From positions 4,218,001 to 4,282,000 of the forward strand of contig NZ_CP116887.1 in assembly GCF_028421645.1 (NCBI RefSeq): a stretch of 64,000 nucleotides of DNA. Reading direction: 5' to 3'. Source of the DNA: Aneurinibacillus sp. Ricciae_BoGa-3. GTDB taxonomy: Bacteria; Bacillota; Bacilli; Aneurinibacillales; Aneurinibacillaceae. Both the position numbers and the translations under genes were made by a program. The notes under the pieces are model-generated. The model ran no database searches. It was not told the DNA's origin and saw only the letters and a program-made list of their open reading frames with translations. Positions 34,011-43,831 of this stretch are shown one piece after another (the stretch's first letter is position 1; each line of letters opens with the position of its first letter).

Positions 34011-36802
34011 GCCACTAATACCTCATTTAGTTCATTAATAATTTCATTCATATTATCTCCAAATAGTTGATACATCTTACCTCTTCCACCCTGTCCATCA
34101 AAGGGTGTATAGTCCAAATCATCTAATTCAACATGAAAGCTAGTAGCTATATGATCTTTAATCATTCTTAACCAGTTCATCTGCTCTTCGTTAAATTTTA
34201 ACGCCCCTGCCTGTTTACCAAACACCCAATCCTGAAAGTTTTTATCCACTACTTTATTATAAGGAGTGAGTTGTTGGTCAATGTCGGTTACTCTACGGAT
34301 TAATGATACTAATGCTACTAACTCATTTTTAGGGCTATCACCTTTGACTTCTTCCAATTGAGCATATGCATCCCATACATAATGCGGAGCCAACAAAGGT
34401 TTTTCCAATTTCAGTTTTTCAAGTAAATCCTTAATCATCTTAAATGTTATTTCTCTTCTACGAAAGGGCTGGTCGTAAAAAATACTTAATGCAGCGATTT
34501 CATCTTTGTTTGCTTCAATGTATTCTTTAAAGTTTTTTACAATATCTTCTGCCTTTTCTTTTGTAAAACTATCCCATTCTGCGCGCAATACCCTATCTAT
34601 ATTTAATGTATCCATAATTTGTTCATGTACCTTCCGGACATTTTCAATATACGCGTTCAGTTCCCCGGAAAAAGTTCTAGCTGCATTAGTTGTAAGTTCA
34701 TCCTGAACCTGCCTTTTACACTCTTCCTCTTTGACAGGAGACCATTCTTGCACAGGAACTTCATTAACCAATGCTTTTGTTTTGTGTTCAATAATATCTG
34801 GGTCATAAGCATTTAGTAGATCTTTTACAATTGTACTTATATTCTTACCACCGCTTAGTTCTTTAAATTTACTCTTTTCATCGTCTGTAAGTTGTTTTTC
34901 CAAACGGGTCAATCGGTTTGCTAAGGATGTAAACAAATCTTCATCTCGTACTCCCATAGCTACCGCACCCAAAAGATCCTTTAGTGGTGTACTTGGTTTT
35001 CGTTCAAGCGGTCTGCTATCTGTTTTTTTAGATTTAGTAGCACCAATAGCATCAACGATTACGAAATGGGTTTTGGTATGTTTGGCAGTACGGGTTACTC
35101 GTTTAAGATCATCAAAACCTATAGTTCGTGTTCCGCGACCTTTCATCTGCTCAAAGTAATTGATGCTTTTCACATCCCTCATAAAGAGCAGAGTTTCCAA
35201 TGGTTTTACATCGGTACCTGTTGCAATCATATCTACCGTTACAGCCATTCTAGGTGCCCATGAGTTTCTAAAGCGGTTCAACACCGACTTAGGGTCTTCA
35301 TCAATCTTATAAGTAACCTTTTTACAGAAGTCATTGCTTTCGTCAAATTCTTCCCGAATGATCTGAATGATATCGTCTGCATGGCTGTCCGTTTTGGCAA
35401 AAACCAAAGTTTTAGGTACTTCAAATTCACCATTTTCATCAAAGCGATCGGGAAAAATCGTTGGCAGTGCCTCTTTGAAGGCTTTTATAACTTGCCTAAT
35501 TTGACTTGGGTTAACAACATCCTTATCAAGCTTGTTAGCTGTATATTCGTAATCCTCATCAAGTCGTTCCCATCTTTTTTTACGAGTTAGTTTTTCTCTT
35601 TTATCAACGTATTCTTTCGCCTTAATTTTTGCCCCAGCCTTTGTAATTTCTGTCTCAATGGTAAACACATCATAGGGCACATTTACGCCGTCTGCTACTG
35701 ATTCTTCATAAGTATATTCGCTTACAACATTTTCATTAAAGAAACCAAATGTTCGTTTATCTGGGGTTGCTGTAAGGCCAATTAAAAAAGCATCATAATA
35801 ATCAAGTACTTGTTTCCATAAGTTATAAATAGATCGATGGCATTCATCAATAATTATAAAATCAAACTGTTCAATAGGGTTTTTTGGTGAATACTCTACA
35901 GGCAAAGGTTCTTTCTTTTGCCACTGCCATCCTTTCTCATTAGGGTTCTCTTTTTCTCCTGACTCGTCTAACTCTTCCCCTTTTAATATGGAGTACAGCC
36001 TTTGAATGGTTGATATACATACCTGACTATCGGAAGCAATATAACTGGAACTTAAGCGCTGTACATTATATAATTCGGTGAATTTTCTATTATCATCAAT
36101 AGGCTGGTATTTTAGAAATTCTTGTTCTGCCTGTTCTCCTAGGTTTTTAGTGTCTACAAGAAAAAGGATTCGTTTAGCGTTTGCATGTTTTAATAGTCTA
36201 TATACAAAGGTACATGCAGTAAATGTTTTACCCGCACCAGTAGCCATTTGAATTAACGCCTTAGGACGGTTGTTTTTAAAAGAGGTTTCGAGATTTTCAA
36301 TTGCTTTTATTTGTGCCGGACGCAACCCTTCTATATCTAATTTAGGAAGGTTCCGTAAGCGGCTTCGAAGTGTTGAACTCTGACCAAACCATTCCAACAG
36401 TGTTGAAGGTTGATGAAAATGAAACAAAGGTCTTGAACGTGGTTTGGGATCTCTATAATCAGTAAATCTGGTCAGTACTCCTGTACTTTCATAGACAAAA
36501 GGCAGCGGTTCTTTATTTAGGTTATATTTTAATTTAGCATTTGCATAACCTGTTGACTGGTCTTCAACAACTGTTAGTCTTTGGCCTTCTTTTTCTTCTT
36601 TTGCTTCAATAACACCCACTGGTTTTCTCTCTACAAACAAAACATAATCAGGCCGACCTACATCTGTTGGATATTCTCGAACAGCAACGCCTAATCCAGC
36701 AGACAAGTTTACCTTATTTTTTGATTGCACAATCCAACCTGCTTGTTTTAACATAAAATCAATTTTATCTCTAGCTATTTGTTCTGGATTCTGATTAACC
36801 AT
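34007..36802 (-). CDS. hsdR: type I restriction endonuclease subunit HsdR (931 aa)
   Basis: An N-terminal PD-(D/E)xK nuclease (Asp52, Glu66-x-Lys68 in VIEAKEE) is followed by a superfamily-2 helicase: Walker A ATGAGKT at 187-193, DECHR, GLTATP and the MKGRGTRT motif VI. The C-terminal ~250 residues bind the methylase complex. The start follows GGGGTGAT. It translocates DNA and cuts away from unmodified sites. First gene of the operon, promoter upstream of 36802. Confidence 0.95.
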   Translation of the reverse strand: MVNQNPEQIARDKIDFMLKQAGWIVQSKNKVNLSAGLGVAVREYPTDVGRPDYVLFVERKPVGVIEAKEEKEGQRLTVVEDQSTGYANAKLKYNLNKEPLPFVYESTGVLTRFTDYRDPKPRSRPLFHFHQPSTLLEWFGQSSTLRSRLRNLPKLDIEGLRPAQIKAIENLETSFKNNRPKALIQMATGAGKTFTACTFVYRLLKHANAKRILFLVDTKNLGEQAEQEFLKYQPIDDNRKFTELYNVQRLSSSYIASDSQVCISTIQRLYSILKGEELDESGEKENPNEKGWQWQKKEPLPVEYSPKNPIEQFDFIIIDECHRSIYNLWKQVLDYYDAFLIGLTATPDKRTFGFFNENVVSEYTYEESVADGVNVPYDVFTIETEITKAGAKIKAKEYVDKREKLTRKKRWERLDEDYEYTANKLDKDVVNPSQIRQVIKAFKEALPTIFPDRFDENGEFEVPKTLVFAKTDSHADDIIQIIREEFDESNDFCKKVTYKIDEDPKSVLNRFRNSWAPRMAVTVDMIATGTDVKPLETLLFMRDVKSINYFEQMKGRGTRTIGFDDLKRVTRTAKHTKTHFVIVDAIGATKSKKTDSRPLERKPSTPLKDLLGAVAMGVRDEDLFTSLANRLTRLEKQLTDDEKSKFKELSGGKNISTIVKDLLNAYDPDIIEHKTKALVNEVPVQEWSPVKEEECKRQVQDELTTNAARTFSGELNAYIENVRKVHEQIMDTLNIDRVLRAEWDSFTKEKAEDIVKNFKEYIEANKDEIAALSIFYDQPFRRREITFKMIKDLLEKLKLEKPLLAPHYVWDAYAQLEEVKGDSPKNELVALVSLIRRVTDIDQQLTPYNKVVDKNFQDWVFGKQAGALKFNEEQMNWLRMIKDHIATSFHVELDDLDYTPFDGQGGRGKMYQLFGDNMNEIINELNEVLVA

Positions 36803-37312
36803 ACCTTCACATCACCCCATGCATTTAATCATTCCAGGTAAAGCTTTTTTTAATAATGCGTTCTCTATTATTTCTGAATTAGCTTCGCAACTATAACTTG
36901 AACAACTAAAATAACTTTGCATATTTCGTACTGTTTTACAGATGTTCTTACAATAATTTTACAGATAATGTCGTATAAATTCTACTTTATTATCGCGTAA
37001 AATTAAGACCCCGGGGGTCAAAAAATCCCTCGAACCATTAGTCCGAGGGAACAAAAACACACTTTAACATTATACTATAGTCTGCAAAATCTATTGGTAC
37101 CAAAAACTACCCCTTCAAATATAGCCTTGCCATGTACTCAACATGGCATGTGGGTGGGAAAAAATCTAGGATCAGTGTTACAAATTACGCTTTCCATCAG
37201 GAAAGATAAACAGCATCACGGATACTGAAAAAGTTACGGTGGGACTAGGTTAACAGGGTGACATGTGCGCGTGACAAAGTGAAAAATGTTTGGATGAAAG
37301 GAGGGCCAGGAA
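36803..37312. other. promoter side of the restriction operon, with a terminator
   Basis: No gene. The AT-rich DNA before hsdR holds its promoter. A hairpin at 37026-37050 (TCCCTCG...CGAGGGA) with T residues on the minus side would end leftward transcripts from the DUF429 side. Confidence 0.5.
37020..37050 (-). terminator. leftward terminator upstream of hsdR
   Basis: On the minus strand TCCCTCG pairs with CGAGGGA and TTTTTT follows. Confidence 0.7.
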
Positions 37313-37332
37313 ACTGGAACTGGTGTTGCTTT

Positions 37333-37525
37333 AGTGTCATGTAGCGTAAACATTCTTCAATTTAGTTTGGGGCTATTACCCTTTCATCTTGGCCACTTCT
37401 TCACACCTTACCTATCAAATGCTTCTGCACATCAAATTAGGCCATCCCACATTGCTCACTTAAAAGGTTTCATTCTCAACTTCAAGTCGACCCACCATAG
37501 CCTACACCTCTCCGTCGAATTTTAA
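37333..37525 (+). pseudogene. decayed small-gene copy A
   Basis: The most diverged of four related copies. It keeps the order of blocks of the other three (a GTAAACATT block, a GCTTCTGCACATCAAA block, and a block before CCACAC). The open frame here (63 codons) has no ribosome site and differs from the consensus protein. Confidence 0.45.
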
Positions 37526-38012
37526 TCTCAGGATCCAATCCAGCTCACAAAAGTGCAAAAGATTTTATTACCTGTAAGCTGAGCCACACACCATACATTA
37601 AAGTCATTTGCAATATCTCGTTTTGCTTTCGCATATGAAGCATATTTACCCCTTAAAATTTCCCATCCACAGACCGAATCCAGTCGTGCAAAATTTATAA
37701 ACGAAAAACACGCAACTGGTATCAGAACACAAATAAATATTTAAACAAGCACAACCCAGGTTGTTGGCCATCGATGAGTTTTGGTTAAACTCGTGTAGTT
37801 AAGACAGGTATGCTGATCCGACAGTCACCTATCAGTCGGTTGGCGACAGATTAGAATGTACCTATTTGAATGAAGAAAGGGTTAAACTGGCATAATAGGG
37901 ACAACTTAAAAGTTAAACGCTTATAAGAAAAGTTTATTTTGGGGTATGTAAGAACGAAAAAGTTAAACATTTTTAACTGACACAGAAAGGAATTTCAACT
38001 GGGCACAGAAAG

Positions 38013-38264
38013 GTTGTTGTTTTAGCAACGTTAGTCTCAAAGATTGATTTTCTAACTGATACATTTAAACCTTTCCTACTTCTTCGAATCCCCCCTGCAA
38101 AAGTGCCTCTAAAACAACAAATTGGGATATCTCAATTAGCTCACGAAAAGACCTGGGATTTAAACTTGATGCGGACCCAGCCACACTCCAGATACTCTCT
38201 CAGTTGCAGACTGCTGATCTGCTCGAGTTGGCCAGAGCCTCTTTGAAGTTTGTTTTTCTTTAAA
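38013..38264 (+). pseudogene. decayed small-gene copy B
   Basis: Translated with one frame change it gives SKTTNWDISISSRKDLG then FKLDADPATLQILSQLQ and TADLLELARASLKFVF, the best-preserved C-terminal half of the family. The N-terminal half is out of frame. Confidence 0.6.
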
Positions 38265-38334
38265 AACCCAACGACGCCATTCCTTGGTATCCGTGTTGAA
38301 CTAGCCTTTAAGAACACTTACAATACCTATCCGG

Positions 38335-39102
38335 TTACAAGCAACCAAGAATCCAGCCTTCTAATTGACTTATTTTTATTTCAGCCGGTGTTAATGTTTT
38401 TAGACTTAAGTAATCTATTAAAGTGTTATGTCGATCGTGATAATTTAACCAACTGACTATAGCCATAGCATCTCGCTCATGCTCATTTGACCAGCCCGTT
38501 ATTTGTACTGTCTTTTTATATAAAGAAGGATATGCCTCAAACAGTACATGACTATTCTCCGGAATTACAACTCCATCAAATGGCCAAAAATGAAGCTTTA
38601 TATGCCCTGCATGTTTTAATTTCCTTAGGCGCGATAGCCAAGGAATTCCTGCATGAGTTGAATAAGAAACCATCCCGTGCACCTTTCTATCAAGATCAAC
38701 AACACTTTTTGCTTTCGTCGCATAAGCCTTTTCAACCAATCTTCTGTAATTGGAATTTTTATAACCGTTTGATTTCATACATTCGGCTACACTATATTCC
38801 GAAGTCTGCCATTGGCTATCAAACCATTTTAAGAATTTATCCCAATTGGCAAATCCTTTAAGCATTGAGATTGGATAAGAAAAACCGTGATCTATTCCAG
38901 CAATAATGCGCTTTTTATTAGTTTTGAATTCTTGTTCTAAATATATATAAATGTCTTCTCTAGACCATTTTCTGTTCTTTATTGGGTTTGGAATTATTTG
39001 TATATTATTGTGTGCATCATTTTCAGCTACCGCAATAGCTTCATTTGATTTATGCGGGTTACCAGCTCCAGAATAATCAATTCCTATGTATCTATCGAAC
39101 AA
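38335..39102 (-). CDS. DUF429 protein, RNase H-like fold (255 aa)
   Basis: TTG at 39102 lies 8 nt after GAGGTG. The N-terminal YIGIDYSGAGNP and GIDHGFSYP motifs are the acidic DxS/D pattern of DUF429, predicted to have an RNase H-like nuclease fold. HERDAMAIVSWL near the C-terminus holds the third acidic site. Function in bacteria is not known; predicted nuclease activity inside a restriction-kinase island fits a defence or mobility role. It sits between decayed repeats B and C on the other strand. Confidence 0.75.
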   Translation of the reverse strand: MFDRYIGIDYSGAGNPHKSNEAIAVAENDAHNNIQIIPNPIKNRKWSREDIYIYLEQEFKTNKKRIIAGIDHGFSYPISMLKGFANWDKFLKWFDSQWQTSEYSVAECMKSNGYKNSNYRRLVEKAYATKAKSVVDLDRKVHGMVSYSTHAGIPWLSRLRKLKHAGHIKLHFWPFDGVVIPENSHVLFEAYPSLYKKTVQITGWSNEHERDAMAIVSWLNYHDRHNTLIDYLSLKTLTPAEIKISQLEGWILGCL

Positions 39103-39289
39103 TAGTTACACCTCTTCCTGTCAATACAAAAATAAACTCCCCTTATCCCTAATAAGCATTGCCTTTTGACATTGTGATTTATTTCAAAAAGGTCCAACGG
39201 AACTGGTTATAATTACCATATCACAATTCTGGGATGATTGAGTAAATTTTCTTATGGGAAAGTTAAACTGAGTTGATGGTGAGTCTTCA

Positions 39290-39560
39290 AAGGTATTGGT
39301 TTTACTAGAGTTAGAGTAAACATTGATTTTGCTTGTGTCCAACAACTAGTCTCAAATCTTGAGTATTTCCTAAAATCTCCCCTTTAGAATGCTTTTGTGA
39401 CAACAAAATGGGATACTTCAGTCATTTTGCTAACACACCTTAAATTTAAACTTGATGTTAACCCAGCCACACTCTAAAGTAACCTAACCAACATATAGAA
39501 TCATGAGCCACTTCGTTTGATCAAAGCATCCTTGGAATTTGTATTGCTTTTAAACTCATC
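39290..39560 (+). pseudogene. decayed small-gene copy C
   Basis: One frame gives GIGFTRVRVNID and NLEYFLKSP, then a shift and NAFVTTKWDTSV...KFKLDVNPATL, a stop. It is ~75-80% like copy D over 200 bp. Confidence 0.6.
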
Positions 39561-39745
39561 CACAAAGCAACAAGAACACAGCGGAATGGAACAACAGCGG
39601 TTCAGTTTGTAAATCCTAACCAAGCCAGCTGCCTGGATGCGGATAGAAATGGGGGGTCAAGTGTAGATACTTGGGATGGATTGGCAACAGTTAAACACAT
39701 GGAGCGAAAACAATCTCAGATCATGCAGAAGTAATTCTTAAGTTG

Positions 39746-40015
39746 GTGCAGAAAGGTATTGGTTTTACTAGCGTTAGTGTAAACATTGATTCCCTTGCTA
39801 CCAACAATTGATCTCCTAATCTTGAGTATTTCCTAAAATCTCCCTCTCCAGTAGCTTCTGTAACATCAAACCGGGATACTCCAGTTAGCTTAACTAAAAG
39901 ACTTTGAATTTTACTTTATGTGGACCCAGCCACACTCTAGTCTACTCCAGTGCCTGGGTACTCATGATGCGCACCAGTTAGTCAAAACCTCTGTTGGATT
40001 TGCTTTTAAACTCAA
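39746..40015 (+). pseudogene. decayed small-gene copy D
   Basis: The frame gives QKGIGFTSVSVNIDSLATNN, a stop, NLEYFLKSPSPVASVTSN and, after another lesion, VDPATL. In-frame stops show it is dead. Confidence 0.6.
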
Positions 40016-40129
40016 CCACCACAGCACCACCGTTGCGCCTCTCTCACACTGCCTCCGGCTATAGATCCGCTGCTCCTCCATCTTCTCATCTACAAGAACA
40101 CTCAAGTATGTAAACGAGGCAACGGACAG

Positions 40130-40437
40130 TTAGTACAAGTGTAGTACAAGGTAGGGTACAACACTCCCTCACACGCTAAGAAGATGGATCTTGCGAGGTA
40201 CAAGTGTACAAGCCCGAAACTAAACCCCCCCTCTTTCAGCCCCATCCCACCAAATATACGTATCCCCAAACACAAAAACCTTTACTTTTTACTTGTACTT
40301 ACTTGTACCCTTGTACTTTAACTGTCTTCCGTCCTCCCAAGGTCAAAGACACATATCAATACAAACAAACGTTCGCTTTGTACTAACCTTGTACCAATTT
40401 GTACCTGCCCATCTTTGCATCCATGATGGCGGCTGGA
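40130..40437. repeat. right arm of a long inverted repeat with GTACAA motifs
   Basis: Inverted partner of 25316-25620. It has about eleven GTACAA/TTGTAC sites (five GTACAA then six TTGTAC) and ends in ATCTTTGCATCCATGATGG. GTGGATGGG words follow at 40465 and (one mismatch) 40495. Confidence 0.75.
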
Positions 40438-40898
40438 TCTTTGACATGTTTCTGCCCATGTCATGTGGATGGGCATCTGATTTAGTCATTGCTCGTGGAT
40501 GGACACATGATCATCAGGCTGTTTGGTGTTGGGTTGTGGCTGGATTCGAAACATTGGTTTGGCCTCGGTAAGGATAGGAACAACGCATGTAGGATCTGTG
40601 GAATGAGGAGAAGTAAATAGTTAAACTGACACAAGGAAAGTGAGTCTTCTGGTTACATGAACTATTTTTACTGTGGCTGGGTAAACACGCTTAACATTTG
40701 GTATTTTAAAGTTTTGGTCTTTAAAGGGTTAAACAGGAGGAGTCACATGACAGGTAAGTTAACCGGGTTTAGAATAAAGATACTGTTGAGGAAGGTTACA
40801 CAAACGTGGAAGAAGCCTAAGGGTTGGCGGTTGATTACTTTGTTTATGGATGGTTACATAAGAAATGTGAAAGGTTTTTCCAAACAGAAACATGGTAA
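40438..40898. other. non-coding stretch right of the inverted repeat
   Basis: The one rightward ORF (from about 40657) overlaps the end of the DUF927 gene antisense and has no good start. A GTTAAACTGACAC..GTGAGTCTTC segment near 40620 resembles the upstream part of decayed copy C. Confidence 0.4.
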
Positions 40899-40899
40899 C

Positions 40900-40930
40900 A
40901 AAAGAACTCCCTCCAATGCCGGAGAGAGTC
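40900..40930 (-). terminator. terminator after the DUF927 gene
   Basis: On the minus strand ACTCTCTCC pairs (one mismatch) with GGAGGGAGT and TTCTTTTGTT follows. Confidence 0.8.
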
Positions 40931-40938
40931 CACGGTTA

Positions 40939-42891
40939 TTAGTTATCTACTTTTTCTTGCTGTACATTACTACTACCATTCTCATCTTCATCTCTAGGGA
41001 TGAATTTTTCAAAGCTGTCAAAAAAGAATTTGATACCCGTAATTCTAGGATTTTGTGCTGTCTCTCCCTCTACACGAGGCCGCTGTGTTGTTTGTAATTT
41101 ATTACTTTTTATAAATCCAGCCACATACAGAAGCTGTCTTACTTGAGTCATATCTCCATATTTTTTCTGAAGTATGGACTCAACAATTTCTTGTTTTAAT
41201 ACAAGAAATTCTCCAGTCTTGTAATATAAGGTAGGAATCCCATTGAATACAATTGTATCCACGCTAAGATCATTTTTAACAGCTATCATATAATCTTTAT
41301 CTTTAATATTTGGACTTAAAGCGGTAATTATCCCCCATATCCTTTCGATAATTTCTCGCATAATGCGGTCAGCAATATTTACCTGTTTTGTTTCTGCTCT
41401 CATTGACCGATTTAGTAGGTCTACAGCAGCTTCGACATTAAGTTGTACGCCAACCATCGCTTTAAATTTTTCCAACGACCAAATAAGTAAAGCTGCTTTT
41501 ATTCGAAGACGTTGCACCAATGACTCATCGTCATCTTGAGAGACCAATTTAGAAACTTCTTGCACCTGATTGATGAGCGCATCAGAGTCTAACTTTCCAA
41601 TTTCCTTCAGCCACGTCTTTGCAAACTGTCCACCATTACGAAGTGACTTTAGGCTTAAAGCCTCTACCTTCTTTGCGTCAAATTCCTTGGGGAAAGGAGG
41701 TTCATTTACTAACAAAATTCGACCAAAAATGCCAGCAGAAGTAGCCTCAACTTTTGTTGCAATTGATATCTCGCCATTAAAAAAAATTACCCCGTTAAAA
41801 TCCCTACCTCCAGAAGCCCTGCTCTGCCATCTTCCTTTTCCAGTTTCAACTTGCTTGCTACCCTCATTTCCGTTGATCAAATCGTGCGGAACCCCTTCAT
41901 ACCTTTTTTCATTCATGCGGTGTGAATCGTCTAGCACAAAGGGTAAGTTATTAACTTCTTTTGCAAACCCCCATATTCCAGCTTGAGTGGACTTACCCCA
42001 CCTTTTTTTGAGAGCATCTCCTAACCCGTACACTAGGTTAATGGCTATGGTTTGGATCGTGGTTTTACCCGATGTTGTTTTTCCATACAGGTCAATACCT
42101 ATATTTTCATCAAGCACACCTTCTAACTTAGAGACAAGAGGTGAAGCTAAGCAACCAGCTAGCATTATGAGAAAAACTGCATTATCACGTAATTCCGTTA
42201 AAACATCTATTGCCTCTACATAATTTCCTTTTGGAAGAGTTTTAACAGTTTTATCAATCTCAAAAACAGTTGTTCCCTTTTCGCCAATAAACGTAATGTC
42301 AGATTTAGTAGTGAACGGGAAAAAATCTCCCTTGCTTGTCCAGCCGCATACTGACACTGCTTCTTCAACTTTTAAGCCCTTGAGCATTTTATTACTATGA
42401 ATTAGCTTTAAAAAGAAACTTGCCATTGGTTTTTTATAGTCTTCACCAAACACGATAATACCAGCACCGTCTACTCTGATAATTTCTTTGGAAGAGACCA
42501 AATGTTTAATTGACACTGGAAATGGATGGTGCTCCCAAGTCCCAGTTTCAGCATCATACTTTATTAATTTTATTAGCTTGTCCCCAGTTGTATCTGCAGA
42601 ATCTTTAATTATTTGATAAGGCAGTACAATTGAAGGGTAAGCTATCTTAGAATATATTTTTCCTTCAACAAATTTTTGTTGAACAATACCATTGGCTGGA
42701 TTTAACATAAACCCTTCCGGGATGATTAAATCTATGTTTATAGGATGATTGGGAAGGACTGAGCTTATTCTTACCTGACTATGTTGCAATGCCTCCTCTT
42801 CCTGTAACAAATCAACCATTGTTCCTTGATGTTTTTCTTTTACTTCTTGTTCATGATTATTATTTTGATTTACAATAGAAATAGTACTCAT
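40939..42891 (-). CDS. DUF927 helicase/ATPase-like protein (650 aa)
   Basis: A P-loop (GKTTSGKT, 270-277) starts an AAA-like ATPase of the DUF927 family, with a SIATKVEATSAGIFGRILLV segment near residue 375 and a LDDSHR Walker-B-like site. Residues 1-220 are a separate N-terminal region. DUF927 proteins are found in plasmids, phages and islands, often as replication helicase partners. It is at the opposite island end from the recombinase and is coupled (ATGA) to a small HTH gene. A role in island replication is inferred. Confidence 0.8.
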   Translation of the reverse strand: MSTISIVNQNNNHEQEVKEKHQGTMVDLLQEEEALQHSQVRISSVLPNHPINIDLIIPEGFMLNPANGIVQQKFVEGKIYSKIAYPSIVLPYQIIKDSADTTGDKLIKLIKYDAETGTWEHHPFPVSIKHLVSSKEIIRVDGAGIIVFGEDYKKPMASFFLKLIHSNKMLKGLKVEEAVSVCGWTSKGDFFPFTTKSDITFIGEKGTTVFEIDKTVKTLPKGNYVEAIDVLTELRDNAVFLIMLAGCLASPLVSKLEGVLDENIGIDLYGKTTSGKTTIQTIAINLVYGLGDALKKRWGKSTQAGIWGFAKEVNNLPFVLDDSHRMNEKRYEGVPHDLINGNEGSKQVETGKGRWQSRASGGRDFNGVIFFNGEISIATKVEATSAGIFGRILLVNEPPFPKEFDAKKVEALSLKSLRNGGQFAKTWLKEIGKLDSDALINQVQEVSKLVSQDDDESLVQRLRIKAALLIWSLEKFKAMVGVQLNVEAAVDLLNRSMRAETKQVNIADRIMREIIERIWGIITALSPNIKDKDYMIAVKNDLSVDTIVFNGIPTLYYKTGEFLVLKQEIVESILQKKYGDMTQVRQLLYVAGFIKSNKLQTTQRPRVEGETAQNPRITGIKFFFDSFEKFIPRDEDENGSSNVQQEKVDN

Positions 42892-43133
42892 TTGTTAGTT
42901 TCCTTCCCTCCTTGCCCACCCCGCCAGGTGGGTAAGGAATTTAGTTTTTGTTTAAGTACATGAGCATGCTTGCTAAATTTTGCCGACTTATTGAACCATT
43001 CAGCTGCTTCTTGAGGATTTATTACAGTTATATTTTTGGAAAGTACATAATGAGGAAGTCCCTTCTCAAAGTAGAACTGTACTGTATTCAAGCTTACCCC
43101 TAGAATTCGGGAAAAATCTTTTTTTCTTAGCAT
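42888..43133 (-). CDS. small HTH (excisionase-like) protein (81 aa)
   Basis: MLRKKDFSRILGVSLNTVQFYFEKG is an HTH of the Xis/MerR type; the next strand pair holds PHYVLSKNITVINPQEAAEWF. The tail is basic. The stop overlaps DUF927 (ATGA). It could be the excisionase or replication regulator of the island; same architecture as the small HTH proteins at 24565 and 30042. Confidence 0.75.
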   Translation of the reverse strand: MLRKKDFSRILGVSLNTVQFYFEKGLPHYVLSKNITVINPQEAAEWFNKSAKFSKHAHVLKQKLNSLPTWRGGQGGKETNK

Positions 43134-43303
43134 CCTGTACTCAACCTTCCGTCAGCATCTTATCCTAATTTTAAATTCCAATATTTTCCATTGTCAATTT
43201 TTTCCGCCCCCCTCCTTCCTTAAAGGAATGCACCTATTATATCGAACGGATTGGCAGAGGCACCAGTAGGCTCGCAGAGCCGCCGCGAGGACGGCTCGCA
43301 AAA

Positions 43304-43831
43304 TTAAAATGTAAATCTTTTACTTTTCCTGCGGTTTCTTTGCTCTTTCCTGTTAGCCTTTTTAGTTTTCACTGTGAGAACACTGTAATAATTATGCTTG
43401 GTGTCTCCTGTATGGGCCACGCAATTTTCACTATCAAATAATTCCTTTAGCTGTTTAACAAATTTGTTTTTCACTTTCTTTTTGCTCTGCACATCAGATG
43501 CCAAACGTAACCCATCCTCTAGCTCATTTATTGCTTTGCATTGATAATTGAAGCGGTGTACAGATATTTGAGTGCCTTTGCAATTAAATACTCTATATCC
43601 TGACTCAAGCTTGTACGTGCGAAGGAACCTCCCCCTAAACGGAGACCAAATCTTCCCGTTTGATTTCCCCCTGTAACCGTCAATCCAAGCGATTAGTAAT
43701 ATCAAGTTTTTCTTAGATTTTAAATCTAGCAAGCAGTACCCTAGAGAAATTTCTTCACCCCCTTTAACCTCGAAAATTTCACATTTCGTTTTCCCTACCA
43801 ATGTAGGATCATATAATTTTAGACGTACCAT
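43304..43831 (-). CDS. hypothetical basic protein (175 aa)
   Basis: The start at 43831 has GGAGGAG at good spacing, and longer frames lack this. The first half is beta-rich (VRLKLYDPTLVGKTKCEIFEV, LILLIAWIDGY); the end is strongly basic (KKANRKEQRNRRKSKRF). A nucleic-acid role is possible. No family recognised. It ends near a GC-rich hairpin (GAGCCG..CGGCTC, 43277-43298). Confidence 0.6.
   Translation of the reverse strand: MVRLKLYDPTLVGKTKCEIFEVKGGEEISLGYCLLDLKSKKNLILLIAWIDGYRGKSNGKIWSPFRGRFLRTYKLESGYRVFNCKGTQISVHRFNYQCKAINELEDGLRLASDVQSKKKVKNKFVKQLKELFDSENCVAHTGDTKHNYYSVLTVKTKKANRKEQRNRRKSKRFTF

Noticed and set aside
40657..41097. 146-codon rightward ORF at the end of the DUF927 gene
   Set aside because: Second half is antisense to the DUF927 coding region and its terminator; no good start.
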